A stretch of 14,001 nucleotides of DNA, taken from an uncultured Bacilli bacterium. Its GTDB lineage: Bacteria; Bacillota_I; Bacilli_A; RF39; UBA660. Within the stretch, counting starts at the first letter, position 1. Every line of letters starts with the position of its first letter. Shown here piece after piece: positions 5,409-13,193 of the stretch. A program made the position numbers and the translations under genes. The notes under the pieces are model-generated. The model was not told the origin of the DNA. It ran no database searches and worked only from the letters and a program-made list of their open reading frames with translations. The stretch is taken from contig CAKOSD010000012.1 of NCBI GenBank assembly GCA_934101745.1, positions 1 through 14,001 on the forward strand, written 5' to 3'.

Positions 5409-8400
5409 TTGGAAGTATTTAAGCTGCTTGGAACTATAGCATTAACAGGTGTTGAAGAAACAAATAAAGATATAGATAAAACGAAGCAGAACGGCGAGAA
5501 GCTTGCCACTCAGTTTAACAAGGCGGCGGATGAAGTTGCACAGTTCGGAATCAAAATTGCTACAACAGTTGCTTCTGCGGCTACAGCAATTGGAACACTT
5601 GCTATTAAGTCAGCAGCAGATTTCGAGACAAGCTTTGCAAAGGTTAGTACACTTCTGGATACTAATGCACTTGATGTTGAAGCATATAAAAAGAGAATAA
5701 TGCAGGTTTCATCTGAAATGAATGTTTCTACAGATGAACTTTGTGAATCTATTTATCAGGCTATCTCTGCCAGTGTGGATCAGGCGGATGCAATTGATTT
5801 TGCAACTAAAGCCATGAAGCTTGCCAAGGGTGGTTTCACTGATACAGCAACAGCGGTTGATATTATGACAACAGCCATTAATGCTTATGGTATGAGTGCT
5901 GCAGATGCAGAGAGCATATCAGATAAGCTGATAATGACACAGAATAAAGGTAAAACCACTGTTGGAGATTTGGCAGCAGCTATGGGTAGAGTTATTCCTG
6001 CCGCCAATACATTTGGTGTATCCTTAGATGAATTGTGCGGATACTATGCGACAATGACCGCAAATGGTATTGCTACAGCAGAAACAACAACTTACCTTAA
6101 CAGTATGATTAAGGAGTTGGGAACTGGAAGTGATACATTATATACACAGCTTGAAAATGCAACTGAAAGTGTATTAGGCGAGAAAAAGAGCTTTCAAGAG
6201 CTTAGGGCAGAAGGCTACACCGTTCTTGATGTTATTGGCATCTTAGGACAATACAGCGAGCAGACAGGCGACAGTATTATTGGTATGTTTAGTTCTTCTG
6301 AAGGTGGTATGGCTGCACAGGTACTCGCTAATAATATTGAAGGTGTTACAAGAAACATAGATGCAATGAAGAACAGCGCAGGCGCTACAGAAGAAGCTTA
6401 TAAGAAAATGGCTTCTACATCTGCTGCGTCATTTAAGAAGATAAAGAATCAGATTGCTAATATGTTTACAGTACTCGGACAGAAGTTAATGCCTACCGTA
6501 GAGAAGTTGCTTACTAAGGCAGAAAAGAGTCTTCCTAAGATACAGAAGCAGGTGGATAAGCTACAGCCAACAATTGAGAAGGGGTTGAATAAGATTGAAC
6601 CTGTTCTTGACTGGCTCATAGATAAAGCCCTTCCAGGAGCTGTAAAGATGCTGAGTTTTTGTGTTGAAAACTTTGATAAGCTTGCAATATCTATTGGCAT
6701 AACAGTTGCAGCATTGAAAACAATGGCAATAGTAGGAACAGTGACAGAAGCACTTAAAAAATCAGCTACAGCAATGGGAGCATTTAATGCGATTATGACA
6801 GCCAATCCTATTGGAATGGTTGTTACTGCACTTGGGGCATTAGCAGTTGCGCTTGGTGCGGCATCTGTGGCATCTAAAACTGCTACAGATGATATTACGG
6901 AAAGTGTTAAGAAAACAAAAGAAGAAACAGATGCGATTTTAGAGAATAATCAGGCATTAAGAGATCAACAAGATGCCATAGACAAAAAGGCTGAATCTAG
7001 TTTGATTGAAGTAGCGAATACTGAAAGACTTTGGAAAGAATTACAGACATTATGTGATGAAGAGGGTAATGTAAGTGATGCTGATAAGGCAAGGGCAGAA
7101 TTTATTCTTGGACAGCTTAATGATGCACTTGGCACCGAGTATACTATGACGGAAAATCAGATTGATAATTATAATGATTTAACTGAAGCGGTGTATAATA
7201 CTATAGAATCCAAAAAAGCGGAAATTCTTTTGTCTGCAAAAGAAGAAAAGTATAAAAATGCATTGCTGAATCTGACAGAGCAAGAGGAGACTGCTTATAA
7301 GAAGAAAAGAGAACTTATTGAGCAGCAGAATGCTGTAAGTGAAAAAGAACTTGAATATGAGGAAGCAAAGAAGGCTGCTTCAGAAGTCAGTATTGATGCT
7401 ACATATGCTGAAATGCAGGCAATAGATCAGAAGGTGGAAACGGCAAAAGCTGCGTATGATGCGGAAGTTGAAAAATTACAAGATAAGCAGAAAGCATATG
7501 ACGATACAAAAGATAAGATATTTGAATACTATGACGATATAAGTGCATATGAAAATGCTTCTACTTTGATTTTGCAGGGCAACGTAACGGAAGCTATTGA
7601 TTATATGGATAAGTTAGGAAGGTCGTATAAGTCGGCAGCGGATGTTGCAGGAGAGAGTGCAGAGAAGCAGAAGGAGACTCTTGAACAGCAGAAGAATGAC
7701 GCACAGGATTATTATGTACTTCTTAGAAGCTATTATAATTCTGCAACGGAAGAGCAGAAGAAGTCCATTGAAACAAGATTAGAAGATGCCAAGGAATATG
7801 CTAAAAAAACGGCAGAAGAATATGCAAAAGTGGGTGAAAGTGCGGTATTAAGCTATAAAGAAGGTGTCGAAAGTAATCAGAATTCTCTGACAGAAAAAAT
7901 GTCTGATTTATCAAAGCTTGCAGTTAAATCTGCAAAGGATGAAGCGGATACATCATCTGTTGGTGAAAACATGGTTGATGGTATCAGCTCAGGTGTTGAT
8001 AAAAAGTCAGGTTCGTTGTTTACAAAGATACGTTCACTTATAAAGAAGAGTATATTTGCAGCAAAGGATGAAGCAGATATACATTCACCATCAAAGGCCT
8101 TTGCTAAAGAAGTTGGTGCATTTATTCCTCCAGGTATCGGAAACGGTGTTGAAGAAAATGAAGAGGATGCAATAGAACCTGTTGAAAACCTGATTGATAA
8201 AATGGTGGTATCAGGAAGCAGCTCTGTTAATACGAATAATTACAGACATAATCCTGCACCGACAATCAATGCTTCTTTCAGTACTGCTGCCATTATAGAC
8301 AAGCTTAATCAGCTTATGGATATGATTGCAAGCAGGGGAAATGACAAAATCTATTTGAATGGAGATGTTCTTGTTGGTGAACTAGCACCTGCAATGGATT

Positions 8401-8444
8401 CGGCACTTGGAGATATCAGCGCGGCAAGCATGAGAGGACAATAA
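5409..8444 (+). CDS. Tail tape measure protein (TTG start)
   Basis: This is the longest gene, 1011 residues from TTG 5409. It fixes tail length and is ejected through the tail during DNA entry. Residues about 70-250 form the TP901-type tape measure core (PF10145-like), including DFETSFAKVSTLLD, MKLAKGGFTDTATAVDIMTT and GRVIPAANTFGVSLDELCGY. A hydrophobic stretch at about 421-495 (LAISIGITVAAL, then MVVTALGALAVALGAASVAS) could cross a membrane. Residues about 520-780 are long charged coiled coil rich in E, K, A and Q. The C-terminus has the usual HSPSKAF...EVGAFIPPGIGNGV motif near residue 890. At about 0.15 nm per residue, a general rule for the family, the tail would be near 150 nm. I see no peptidase or lysozyme motif. 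Confidence 0.93.
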   Translation: MEVFKLLGTIALTGVEETNKDIDKTKQNGEKLATQFNKAADEVAQFGIKIATTVASAATAIGTLAIKSAADFETSFAKVSTLLDTNALDVEAYKKRIMQVSSEMNVSTDELCESIYQAISASVDQADAIDFATKAMKLAKGGFTDTATAVDIMTTAINAYGMSAADAESISDKLIMTQNKGKTTVGDLAAAMGRVIPAANTFGVSLDELCGYYATMTANGIATAETTTYLNSMIKELGTGSDTLYTQLENATESVLGEKKSFQELRAEGYTVLDVIGILGQYSEQTGDSIIGMFSSSEGGMAAQVLANNIEGVTRNIDAMKNSAGATEEAYKKMASTSAASFKKIKNQIANMFTVLGQKLMPTVEKLLTKAEKSLPKIQKQVDKLQPTIEKGLNKIEPVLDWLIDKALPGAVKMLSFCVENFDKLAISIGITVAALKTMAIVGTVTEALKKSATAMGAFNAIMTANPIGMVVTALGALAVALGAASVASKTATDDITESVKKTKEETDAILENNQALRDQQDAIDKKAESSLIEVANTERLWKELQTLCDEEGNVSDADKARAEFILGQLNDALGTEYTMTENQIDNYNDLTEAVYNTIESKKAEILLSAKEEKYKNALLNLTEQEETAYKKKRELIEQQNAVSEKELEYEEAKKAASEVSIDATYAEMQAIDQKVETAKAAYDAEVEKLQDKQKAYDDTKDKIFEYYDDISAYENASTLILQGNVTEAIDYMDKLGRSYKSAADVAGESAEKQKETLEQQKNDAQDYYVLLRSYYNSATEEQKKSIETRLEDAKEYAKKTAEEYAKVGESAVLSYKEGVESNQNSLTEKMSDLSKLAVKSAKDEADTSSVGENMVDGISSGVDKKSGSLFTKIRSLIKKSIFAAKDEADIHSPSKAFAKEVGAFIPPGIGNGVEENEEDAIEPVENLIDKMVVSGSSSVNTNNYRHNPAPTINASFSTAAIIDKLNQLMDMIASRGNDKIYLNGDVLVGELAPAMDSALGDISAASMRGQ

Positions 8445-8445
8445 T

Positions 8446-9084
8446 ATGATTGGTGTAACATTTGGTGGTTATCATTCTTATGATGATTTTAATTTAATAT
8501 TAACAGAAAAAGAGATTGGAAGTGCTACGGTTAAGACCAATTATGTTGATGTTGATGGTGCACATGGAATGATTGATTATACAGAGTATTTTGGTGAACC
8601 TAAATACAAAAGCAGGACTTTGTCATTCAGCTTCAATACAATAGTTAATCAATCTGATTTTTTGGAACTGTATTCAAGTATATTGAATACTCTTCACGGA
8701 AAAAGAATGAAGATTGTGCTTGATGATGATCCAGAATATTATTATGTAGGAAGGCTGGATGTATCAGCTTTATCTAAAAATAAAAACATTGGTCAGATAA
8801 GTATTGAATGTACATGTGAACCGTGGAAGTACAAGGAGCTGCCGACAGTTGTAACACAGGTGGTTAATGGTTCAGCATCTATTACTCTTGTTAATTCAAG
8901 GAAAAGGGTAGTTCCTTCCATTACAACAACAGATTCAATGACAATAACATTTGGCGGTACATCAACAATTGTTAACGCAGGAACTTTTACAATCCCTACA
9001 TTGGAGCTTGTAGAAGGAAATAATACTGTAACGGTAACAGGAACAGGCAATATCACCTTCACATATCAGGAAGGGGGCTTGTGA
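8446..9084 (+). CDS. Distal tail protein Dit
   Basis: A 212-residue protein of the Sipho_tail / Dit family (PF05709-like), which forms the hexameric hub at the tail tip onto which Tal docks. The N-terminal half starts MIGVTFGGYHSYDDFNLIL, then holds EYFGEPKYKSRTLSFSF and a helix with LELYSSILNTLHGKRMKI, followed by DDPEYYYVGRLD and the short strand ISIECTCEPWKYKE that closes the Dit ring domain. Residues about 135-212 are Thr/Val-rich beta strands, likely the small jelly-roll C-terminal domain. A GAGAGGA-like site in the end of the tape measure gene precedes ATG 8446, one base after the tape measure stop. It is somewhat short for the family but looks complete. Confidence 0.87.
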   Translation: MIGVTFGGYHSYDDFNLILTEKEIGSATVKTNYVDVDGAHGMIDYTEYFGEPKYKSRTLSFSFNTIVNQSDFLELYSSILNTLHGKRMKIVLDDDPEYYYVGRLDVSALSKNKNIGQISIECTCEPWKYKELPTVVTQVVNGSASITLVNSRKRVVPSITTTDSMTITFGGTSTIVNAGTFTIPTLELVEGNNTVTVTGTGNITFTYQEGGL

Positions 9085-11288
9085 TGAGAATAACCGCATT
9101 TAGTGATGATAAGCGGATATTAGATACATCATTGGAACAGCTTAAGCTTATCAATCCAAAGGTTAGTCAGGAGGATAACAAGGTGGGTTCCTTCACATTT
9201 ACCATCTATCCTGACCATCCGTATTACAATTTCATAGAAAAAATGAAATCTATCATAACTGTGTATGAAGATGGAATAAAAGAGCCATTGTTCAGGGGCA
9301 GGGTTTATGATGAAAAAACAGGTTTCTATAATGAAAAGCAGGTTTCTTGTGAAGGGGAACTTGCTTTTTTATTGGATTCTATTCAAAGACCGTATTCCTT
9401 TCCAGCTGAAGGGCAAAGTGGAACACCTGCAGAGCTGTTTACACAGTATATTAATAACCATAATGCACAGGTAGATGAAGCAAGGCAGTTTAAGGTCGGC
9501 AATATAACTGTAACAGATCCGAATGATTACATAGTAAGGTCTAATAGCGACTATGTAAGTACATGGGATGAGTTAAATGCAAAGCTTATTGACCATCTTG
9601 GCGGTCATTTGTGGGTGCGCCATGAAGCAGATGGCATTTACATTGATTACCTTGCGGATTTTGAAGTGTTGAGTAATCAGGTGATAGAGTTTGGAAAGAA
9701 TTTGCTTGATTTAGAAAAGAACATTAAGGCAGAAAACTTTGCAACAGCTCTTATTCCTCTTGGATATAAGCTTAAAGATGAGCAGGGCAATGAGACTGGT
9801 GAGAGATTAACAATCAAGGATGTTAATAACAATGTTGATTTTGTGTATAATGCAGAAGCCGTGGATAAGTATGGTTATATCTTTACGACCAACACTTGGG
9901 ATGATGTAACACTTCCATCTAATCTTAAGACCAAAGGACAGGCATACATTGACAATATGGCACAGTTCACCGCTTCTATTTCGGTAAATGCTGCTGACTT
10001 GAACGGTGCAACCATAGATGGAGAGGTGGCAAATGTAAACAGTTTCAGGATTGGCAGATATGTCAAGGTAAACACAAAGCCACATTCTATTCAGAATCAG
10101 AATTTTATTGTAAAGCAGCTCACACGGGAATTGCTTAAGCCTGAAAACACTAAGCTTACATTAGGAACAACATATAAGACATTAACGGATAAGCAGTTAT
10201 CACAGATGGAGCAGCTTAATCAGTATGTTAAAACAGTCAGAAATGAAGTTACGAATATTAAGCTGAATAGCAAAAGCATTGATACAACGGATATAACGTA
10301 TCAGGCAAGTATGTCTGGTGTAGATGTGCCGACAGGTGAATGGTCCGCTGATATTCCACAAACATTACCAGGGCAGTATTTATGGACCAGAACGATTATA
10401 ACTTACACAGATAAAACTACATCTACCAGTTATTCTATAAGCAGAATAGGGGAAGATGGACTGGCAGGACAACCAGGACAGCCAGGTAAAGACGGAAAAG
10501 GTATCAGCTCAACAACGGTTACATATCAGGCATCTTCAAGCGGAACTGTTATTCCATCAGGAACATGGCTAACGACAATACCTGTTGTAAGTGCTGGGCA
10601 GTATCTGTGGACGAGAACAGAAACAATCTATACAGATAATACTTCAAGTGTTGCTTATTGTGTCGGCATGATAGGAGAGCGTGGAAAGGACGCAGCAATC
10701 CAAAGCGACACTGAGCCAGCGGATAAAACCTATATGTGGTTAGATACATCTGTAAATCCACCAACTTTAAAGCGGTGGAATGGTTCAGCATGGGTTGTGG
10801 TTAATGATATGTCGAGTACAATCACACAGCTTGAACAGCGTTTTACAGCAGATATAAGTACATCTGAAAAAAGCTTAAAGCAGACAATGTCAGAATGCTA
10901 TTACACTAAAGATGCAACAGATAATCTTGTGGGTGCAGTAAGTTCCTCTCTGGAACATACAGCAAAAGGATTTGAGATGCAATTTAATAATCTTACTAAG
11001 AATATTGATGATGTATCTAACAATGCTGATACAAGATTTCGCGAGATTAGCAAGTACATAAGGTTTGTTGATGGCAATATTGTATTGGGAGAAGCAGGCA
11101 GTGAACTTACATTGAAAATTGCAAATGACAGAATATCATTTTTTCAGAACAATACAGAAGTTGCATATTTTAGCAATAGAAAGCTGTACATAACAGATGG
11201 CGAATATACGAACAGCTTGCAGCTTGGCAAATTTGCTTTTATGCCTAGAACCAATGGCAATCTAACATTCAAAAAAATAATTGATTAA
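9084..11288 (+). CDS. Tail tip protein Tal (tail endopeptidase-like), probable host-binding protein
   Basis: This 734-residue protein follows Dit and has the N-terminal structure of phage Tal / prophage endopeptidase tail proteins (PF06605-like), about residues 1-370. Typical parts are LINPKVSQEDNKVGSFTFT, PLFRGRVYDEKTGFYNEKQV, and STWDELNAKLIDHLGGHLWV. Next come a helix (about 375-395), two tandem beta modules (404-459 and 479-534) joined by six Gly-X-Y triplets, a segment with YMWLDTSVNPPTLKRWNGSA, a coiled coil, and a C-terminal beta domain beginning KYIRFVDGNIVLGEAGSE. No catalytic motif is evident. As no separate receptor-binding gene follows, this protein probably also recognises the host. 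ATG 9084 overlaps the Dit stop; GTG 9081 is possible. AAGGGGG at 9071-9077 is the ribosome site. Confidence 0.87.
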   Translation: MRITAFSDDKRILDTSLEQLKLINPKVSQEDNKVGSFTFTIYPDHPYYNFIEKMKSIITVYEDGIKEPLFRGRVYDEKTGFYNEKQVSCEGELAFLLDSIQRPYSFPAEGQSGTPAELFTQYINNHNAQVDEARQFKVGNITVTDPNDYIVRSNSDYVSTWDELNAKLIDHLGGHLWVRHEADGIYIDYLADFEVLSNQVIEFGKNLLDLEKNIKAENFATALIPLGYKLKDEQGNETGERLTIKDVNNNVDFVYNAEAVDKYGYIFTTNTWDDVTLPSNLKTKGQAYIDNMAQFTASISVNAADLNGATIDGEVANVNSFRIGRYVKVNTKPHSIQNQNFIVKQLTRELLKPENTKLTLGTTYKTLTDKQLSQMEQLNQYVKTVRNEVTNIKLNSKSIDTTDITYQASMSGVDVPTGEWSADIPQTLPGQYLWTRTIITYTDKTTSTSYSISRIGEDGLAGQPGQPGKDGKGISSTTVTYQASSSGTVIPSGTWLTTIPVVSAGQYLWTRTETIYTDNTSSVAYCVGMIGERGKDAAIQSDTEPADKTYMWLDTSVNPPTLKRWNGSAWVVVNDMSSTITQLEQRFTADISTSEKSLKQTMSECYYTKDATDNLVGAVSSSLEHTAKGFEMQFNNLTKNIDDVSNNADTRFREISKYIRFVDGNIVLGEAGSELTLKIANDRISFFQNNTEVAYFSNRKLYITDGEYTNSLQLGKFAFMPRTNGNLTFKKIID
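10293..10685 (+). repeat. Tandem protein-level repeat with a collagen-like linker inside Tal
   Basis: Two copies of a 56-residue module are encoded at 10293-10460 and 10518-10685, exactly 225 bases apart. Shared positions include TYQAS.SG, P.G.W...IP, GQYLWTRT, YTD.T.S..Y and IGE.G. The DNA copies have diverged much more than the protein pattern, so the duplication is old or was acquired as such. Between them, residues 456-473 are six consecutive Gly-X-Y triplets (including GQPGQPGKDGKG). I have seen this module often in gut Firmicutes phage tip proteins, where an Ig-like or carbohydrate-contact role is supposed; the role here is inferred. Confidence 0.8.
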
Positions 11289-11322
11289 AGCACTTCACAG
11301 ATTTGCTATGAGGTGCTTTTTT
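11287..11322 (+). terminator. Intrinsic terminator after Tal
   Basis: AAAGCACTTC (11287-11296) pairs with GAGGTGCTTT (11310-11319), ten base pairs with one T-G wobble and a 13-base loop, followed by T to 11322. The stem begins within the Tal stop codon. It ends the tail module and precedes the lysis genes. The arm and the bases TATGAGG before it closely resemble the hairpin at 5355-5380. Confidence 0.75.
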
Positions 11323-11351
11323 AATATCAAAATTTAAAGAAAGGGAAGGGC

Positions 11352-11591
11352 ATGAATGAAGCTATTATAACAGCACTTGTTACATTAGTTGTTTGCTTGG
11401 TGAATAACTATGTAATGCACAACAAAACAATAGCATTGATTGATTATAAGCTGTCTGAATTAACAAAACGGGTTGATAAGCATAACAATGTTATTGAAAG
11501 AACATTTAAGCTTGAAGAACTGACCGCACTTCAGGAAGAAAAAATCAAGGTCGCAAACCATAGGATTGAAGATTTAGAGAAGAAAGGGTAA
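11352..11591 (+). CDS. Small membrane-anchored coiled-coil protein of the lysis module
   Basis: A 79-residue protein with one hydrophobic segment at residues about 4-22 (AIITALVTLVVCLVNNYVM) followed by a charged helix to the end. The motif ELTKRVDKHNNVIERTF is one I recognise from a widespread small protein beside holins in Firmicutes phages; a DUF7365-like name is from memory and unchecked. It resembles hemolysin XhlA in size and makeup but with the membrane segment at the N-terminus instead of the C-terminus. It probably assists or regulates the holin, or sits in the membrane with it. A long purine run (AAGGGAAGGG, 11341-11350) precedes ATG 11352. The next gene starts 13 bases after its stop. 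Confidence 0.7.
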   Translation: MNEAIITALVTLVVCLVNNYVMHNKTIALIDYKLSELTKRVDKHNNVIERTFKLEELTALQEEKIKVANHRIEDLEKKG

Positions 11592-11603
11592 GTGTGTTAA
11601 GCT

Positions 11604-11870
11604 ATGGATTTATCAAACTATGTAACAGTATTACCAATTGTTGTTATCTGCTATTTAGCGGGAATAGGCTGCAAAGCTTGGAGTAAGACTCCTGATAAGC
11701 TTATTCCAGTTATTGTGGGTGTTATTGGTGGAATCATTGCAATTCCTGCAATGTATATCATGCCTGATTTCCCTGCAACAGATATTATTACTGCCATCAG
11801 CATTGGTATTATGTCAGGTCTTGCTAGTACTGGTGTAAATCAGATTTATAAGCAGATTAAAGATAATTAA
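11604..11870 (+). CDS. Phage holin (Hol44 / phage_holin_5-like)
   Basis: An 88-residue protein with three hydrophobic stretches: about 6-24 (VTVLPIVVICYLAGIG), 33-53 (LIPVIVGVIGGIIAIPAMYI), and a weaker amphipathic one at 60-78. A basic, polar C-terminus follows (NQIYKQIKDN). The ending SGLASTGVNQIYKQ is typical of Firmicutes phage holins of this class. It would form lesions in the host membrane that let the muramidase reach the wall. The start ATG 11604 has only a weak ribosome site (AAAGGG at 11583-11588, rather far), so it may depend on translation of the upstream gene, which could be one way to keep holin synthesis low. The muramidase gene follows after a terminator. Confidence 0.82.
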   Translation: MDLSNYVTVLPIVVICYLAGIGCKAWSKTPDKLIPVIVGVIGGIIAIPAMYIMPDFPATDIITAISIGIMSGLASTGVNQIYKQIKDN

Positions 11871-11906
11871 TACTTAAGTAACACAAAATTGATACTCATT
11901 ATTTTT

Positions 11907-11934
11907 AAGGAAGGTGTAACAGCCTTCCTTTTTT
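11907..11934 (+). terminator. Intrinsic terminator between holin and endolysin
   Basis: AAGGAAGG (11907-11914) pairs perfectly with CCTTCCTT (11923-11930), with an added T-G wobble and a six-base loop, and T continues to 11934. No clear promoter is seen between it and the endolysin at 11963, so either some read-through occurs or a promoter has escaped me. Confidence 0.75.
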
Positions 11935-11962
11935 GAATTAAAACAGAAAGAAGGATTTAATT

Positions 11963-13075
11963 ATGAAAAAAGGAATAGATATAAGCAGCCATCAGGGGAA
12001 TATTGACTTTGATTATATTAAGGATAATTATGATTTTGTAATTATTCGCTGTGGATATGGAAGTGATTTAAGCGCGGATGATAGCGAGTGCAGCCAGTGT
12101 GACACTATGGCGCAGACATACATAGATGAGTGTGAAGCTAGAAATATACCATATGCGCTGTATTTATACCAGTATGCAGCTGATGATGAGCAGGCACGAA
12201 GTGAAGCAGCTCACATTAGAGAGTGGTATAACAAGAGCAATCCTATAGGGGTATTCCTTGACATAGAGGATGCTGACGGATATAAGGAAAGACATGGTAT
12301 TGATTATTACAGTACACAGGCATTAGCCGTTGTTTGGCTTGATGAACTGGCAGATATTAAGGCTAAAGGAATCTATGCTAGTCATAGCTGGTTAAACACT
12401 TACATGAATGTAGATGAGCTTATTGAACATGGTGCGCTTATATGGGAAGCTCACTGGAATGATGATGGAGAAATCTGTGATGATAAATTCGCTATGTCAC
12501 AGGAATCAAGCGACCATCATCTTGATGATGGTACAAGGGTTGACTATGACATTATGCGTGATGAAGTATATGATCAGCTTATTGGCAATACAGGTAATGA
12601 AGATACATCAACAGGGTCTGATGAGGTCGTAGATTCTACAAGCACAGATACAATGTATCATGAAGGTGATTATGTAGAATATGACAGAATATATGCATCT
12701 TCAACATCAGAAGAACCACTCACACCTTCCGCAGGATTCACAAGTGGAACAATCACAAGAGTTATCCCTGGGGCTGCCAATCCATACCTTGTAAATGACG
12801 GAACGGGTTGGATCAATGACGGATGCATTAATTCATCAAGCAATAACAATCAGACTTCTGATACATCTATAAATGTCGGGGATAAGGTAAGAGTGCTTGT
12901 TAATGCTACATATGATGGCGGCTCATTCGTGATGTACTATGACACATATGATGTTATCGAAGTTAAAGGAGACAGAGTTGTTATTGGTATAGTTAAAGAC
13001 TGGAATGATGATGGTTCTATTGGAGACTATGATGTAACATGTGCAATTAATATCTGCAATATTGAAAGGGTGTAA
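11963..13075 (+). CDS. Endolysin: GH25 muramidase with two C-terminal beta modules
   Basis: A 370-residue lysozyme of glycoside hydrolase family 25, which cuts the N-acetylmuramic acid to N-acetylglucosamine bond of peptidoglycan. The N-terminus KKGIDISSHQG carries Asp6, and GVFLDIEDADG holds the acidic pair Asp100/Glu102 at the centre of the active site. A later VDYDIM (residues 193-198) completes the usual barrel, which ends near 207. A Thr/Ser/Asp-rich linker (about 210-228) leads to two SH3-like modules, about 231-290 (HEGDYVEYDRIYAS...GWINDGCI) and 303-370 (INVGDKVRVLVNATYDGG...), probably wall-binding. Four cysteines in the catalytic part (30, 43, 46, 57) are unusual. There is no signal peptide, so it needs the holin. 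AAGAAGGA precedes ATG 11963. Confidence 0.93.
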   Translation: MKKGIDISSHQGNIDFDYIKDNYDFVIIRCGYGSDLSADDSECSQCDTMAQTYIDECEARNIPYALYLYQYAADDEQARSEAAHIREWYNKSNPIGVFLDIEDADGYKERHGIDYYSTQALAVVWLDELADIKAKGIYASHSWLNTYMNVDELIEHGALIWEAHWNDDGEICDDKFAMSQESSDHHLDDGTRVDYDIMRDEVYDQLIGNTGNEDTSTGSDEVVDSTSTDTMYHEGDYVEYDRIYASSTSEEPLTPSAGFTSGTITRVIPGAANPYLVNDGTGWINDGCINSSSNNNQTSDTSINVGDKVRVLVNATYDGGSFVMYYDTYDVIEVKGDRVVIGIVKDWNDDGSIGDYDVTCAINICNIERV

Positions 13076-13094
13076 ACTATCAGGTAATATAGTA

Positions 13095-13123
13095 AAAAGG
13101 GAAGGTGTTGAGCCTTCCCTTTT
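13095..13123 (+). terminator. Intrinsic terminator after the endolysin
   Basis: AAAAGGGAAGG (13095-13105) pairs perfectly with CCTTCCCTTTT (13113-13123) around a 7-base gap whose outer pair can be a T-G wobble. The T-run is part of the stem and is followed by ATTG. It marks the end of the late operon, 19 bases after the endolysin stop. Confidence 0.8.
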
Positions 13124-13163
13124 ATTGAATATCAATTTATGCTACCAAGAATAACTAATATGG

Positions 13164-13172
13164 TGATATAAT
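13164..13172 (+). promoter_or_regulatory. Extended -10 promoter of the last gene
   Basis: TGATATAAT at 13164-13172 is a perfect extended -10 (TG, one base, TATAAT). No matching -35 is visible at 16-18 bases upstream, which such promoters can do without. Transcription would start near 13179, leaving a very short leader with the ribosome site AAAAAAGGGGG before ATG 13194. It lies just downstream of the endolysin terminator, giving the next gene its own transcript. Confidence 0.65.
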
Positions 13173-13193
13173 CACAAAAAAGGGGGTGTATGT

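Noticed and set aside
6449..6805. A 118-codon open frame on the - strand within the tape measure gene.
   Set aside because: Antisense shadow of the alanine-rich hydrophobic part of the tape measure protein; no ribosome site or family resemblance.
9084..11288. A diversity-generating retroelement target in the tail tip gene.
   Set aside because: No template repeat, reverse transcriptase or adenine-biased variable repeat is seen in this window; the internal duplication is an old tandem one.
12414..12632. A 72-codon methionine-rich frame on the + strand inside the endolysin gene.
   Set aside because: It is the shifted reading of GAT/TAT-rich codons of the muramidase, whose active-site and SH3-like parts confirm the other frame.
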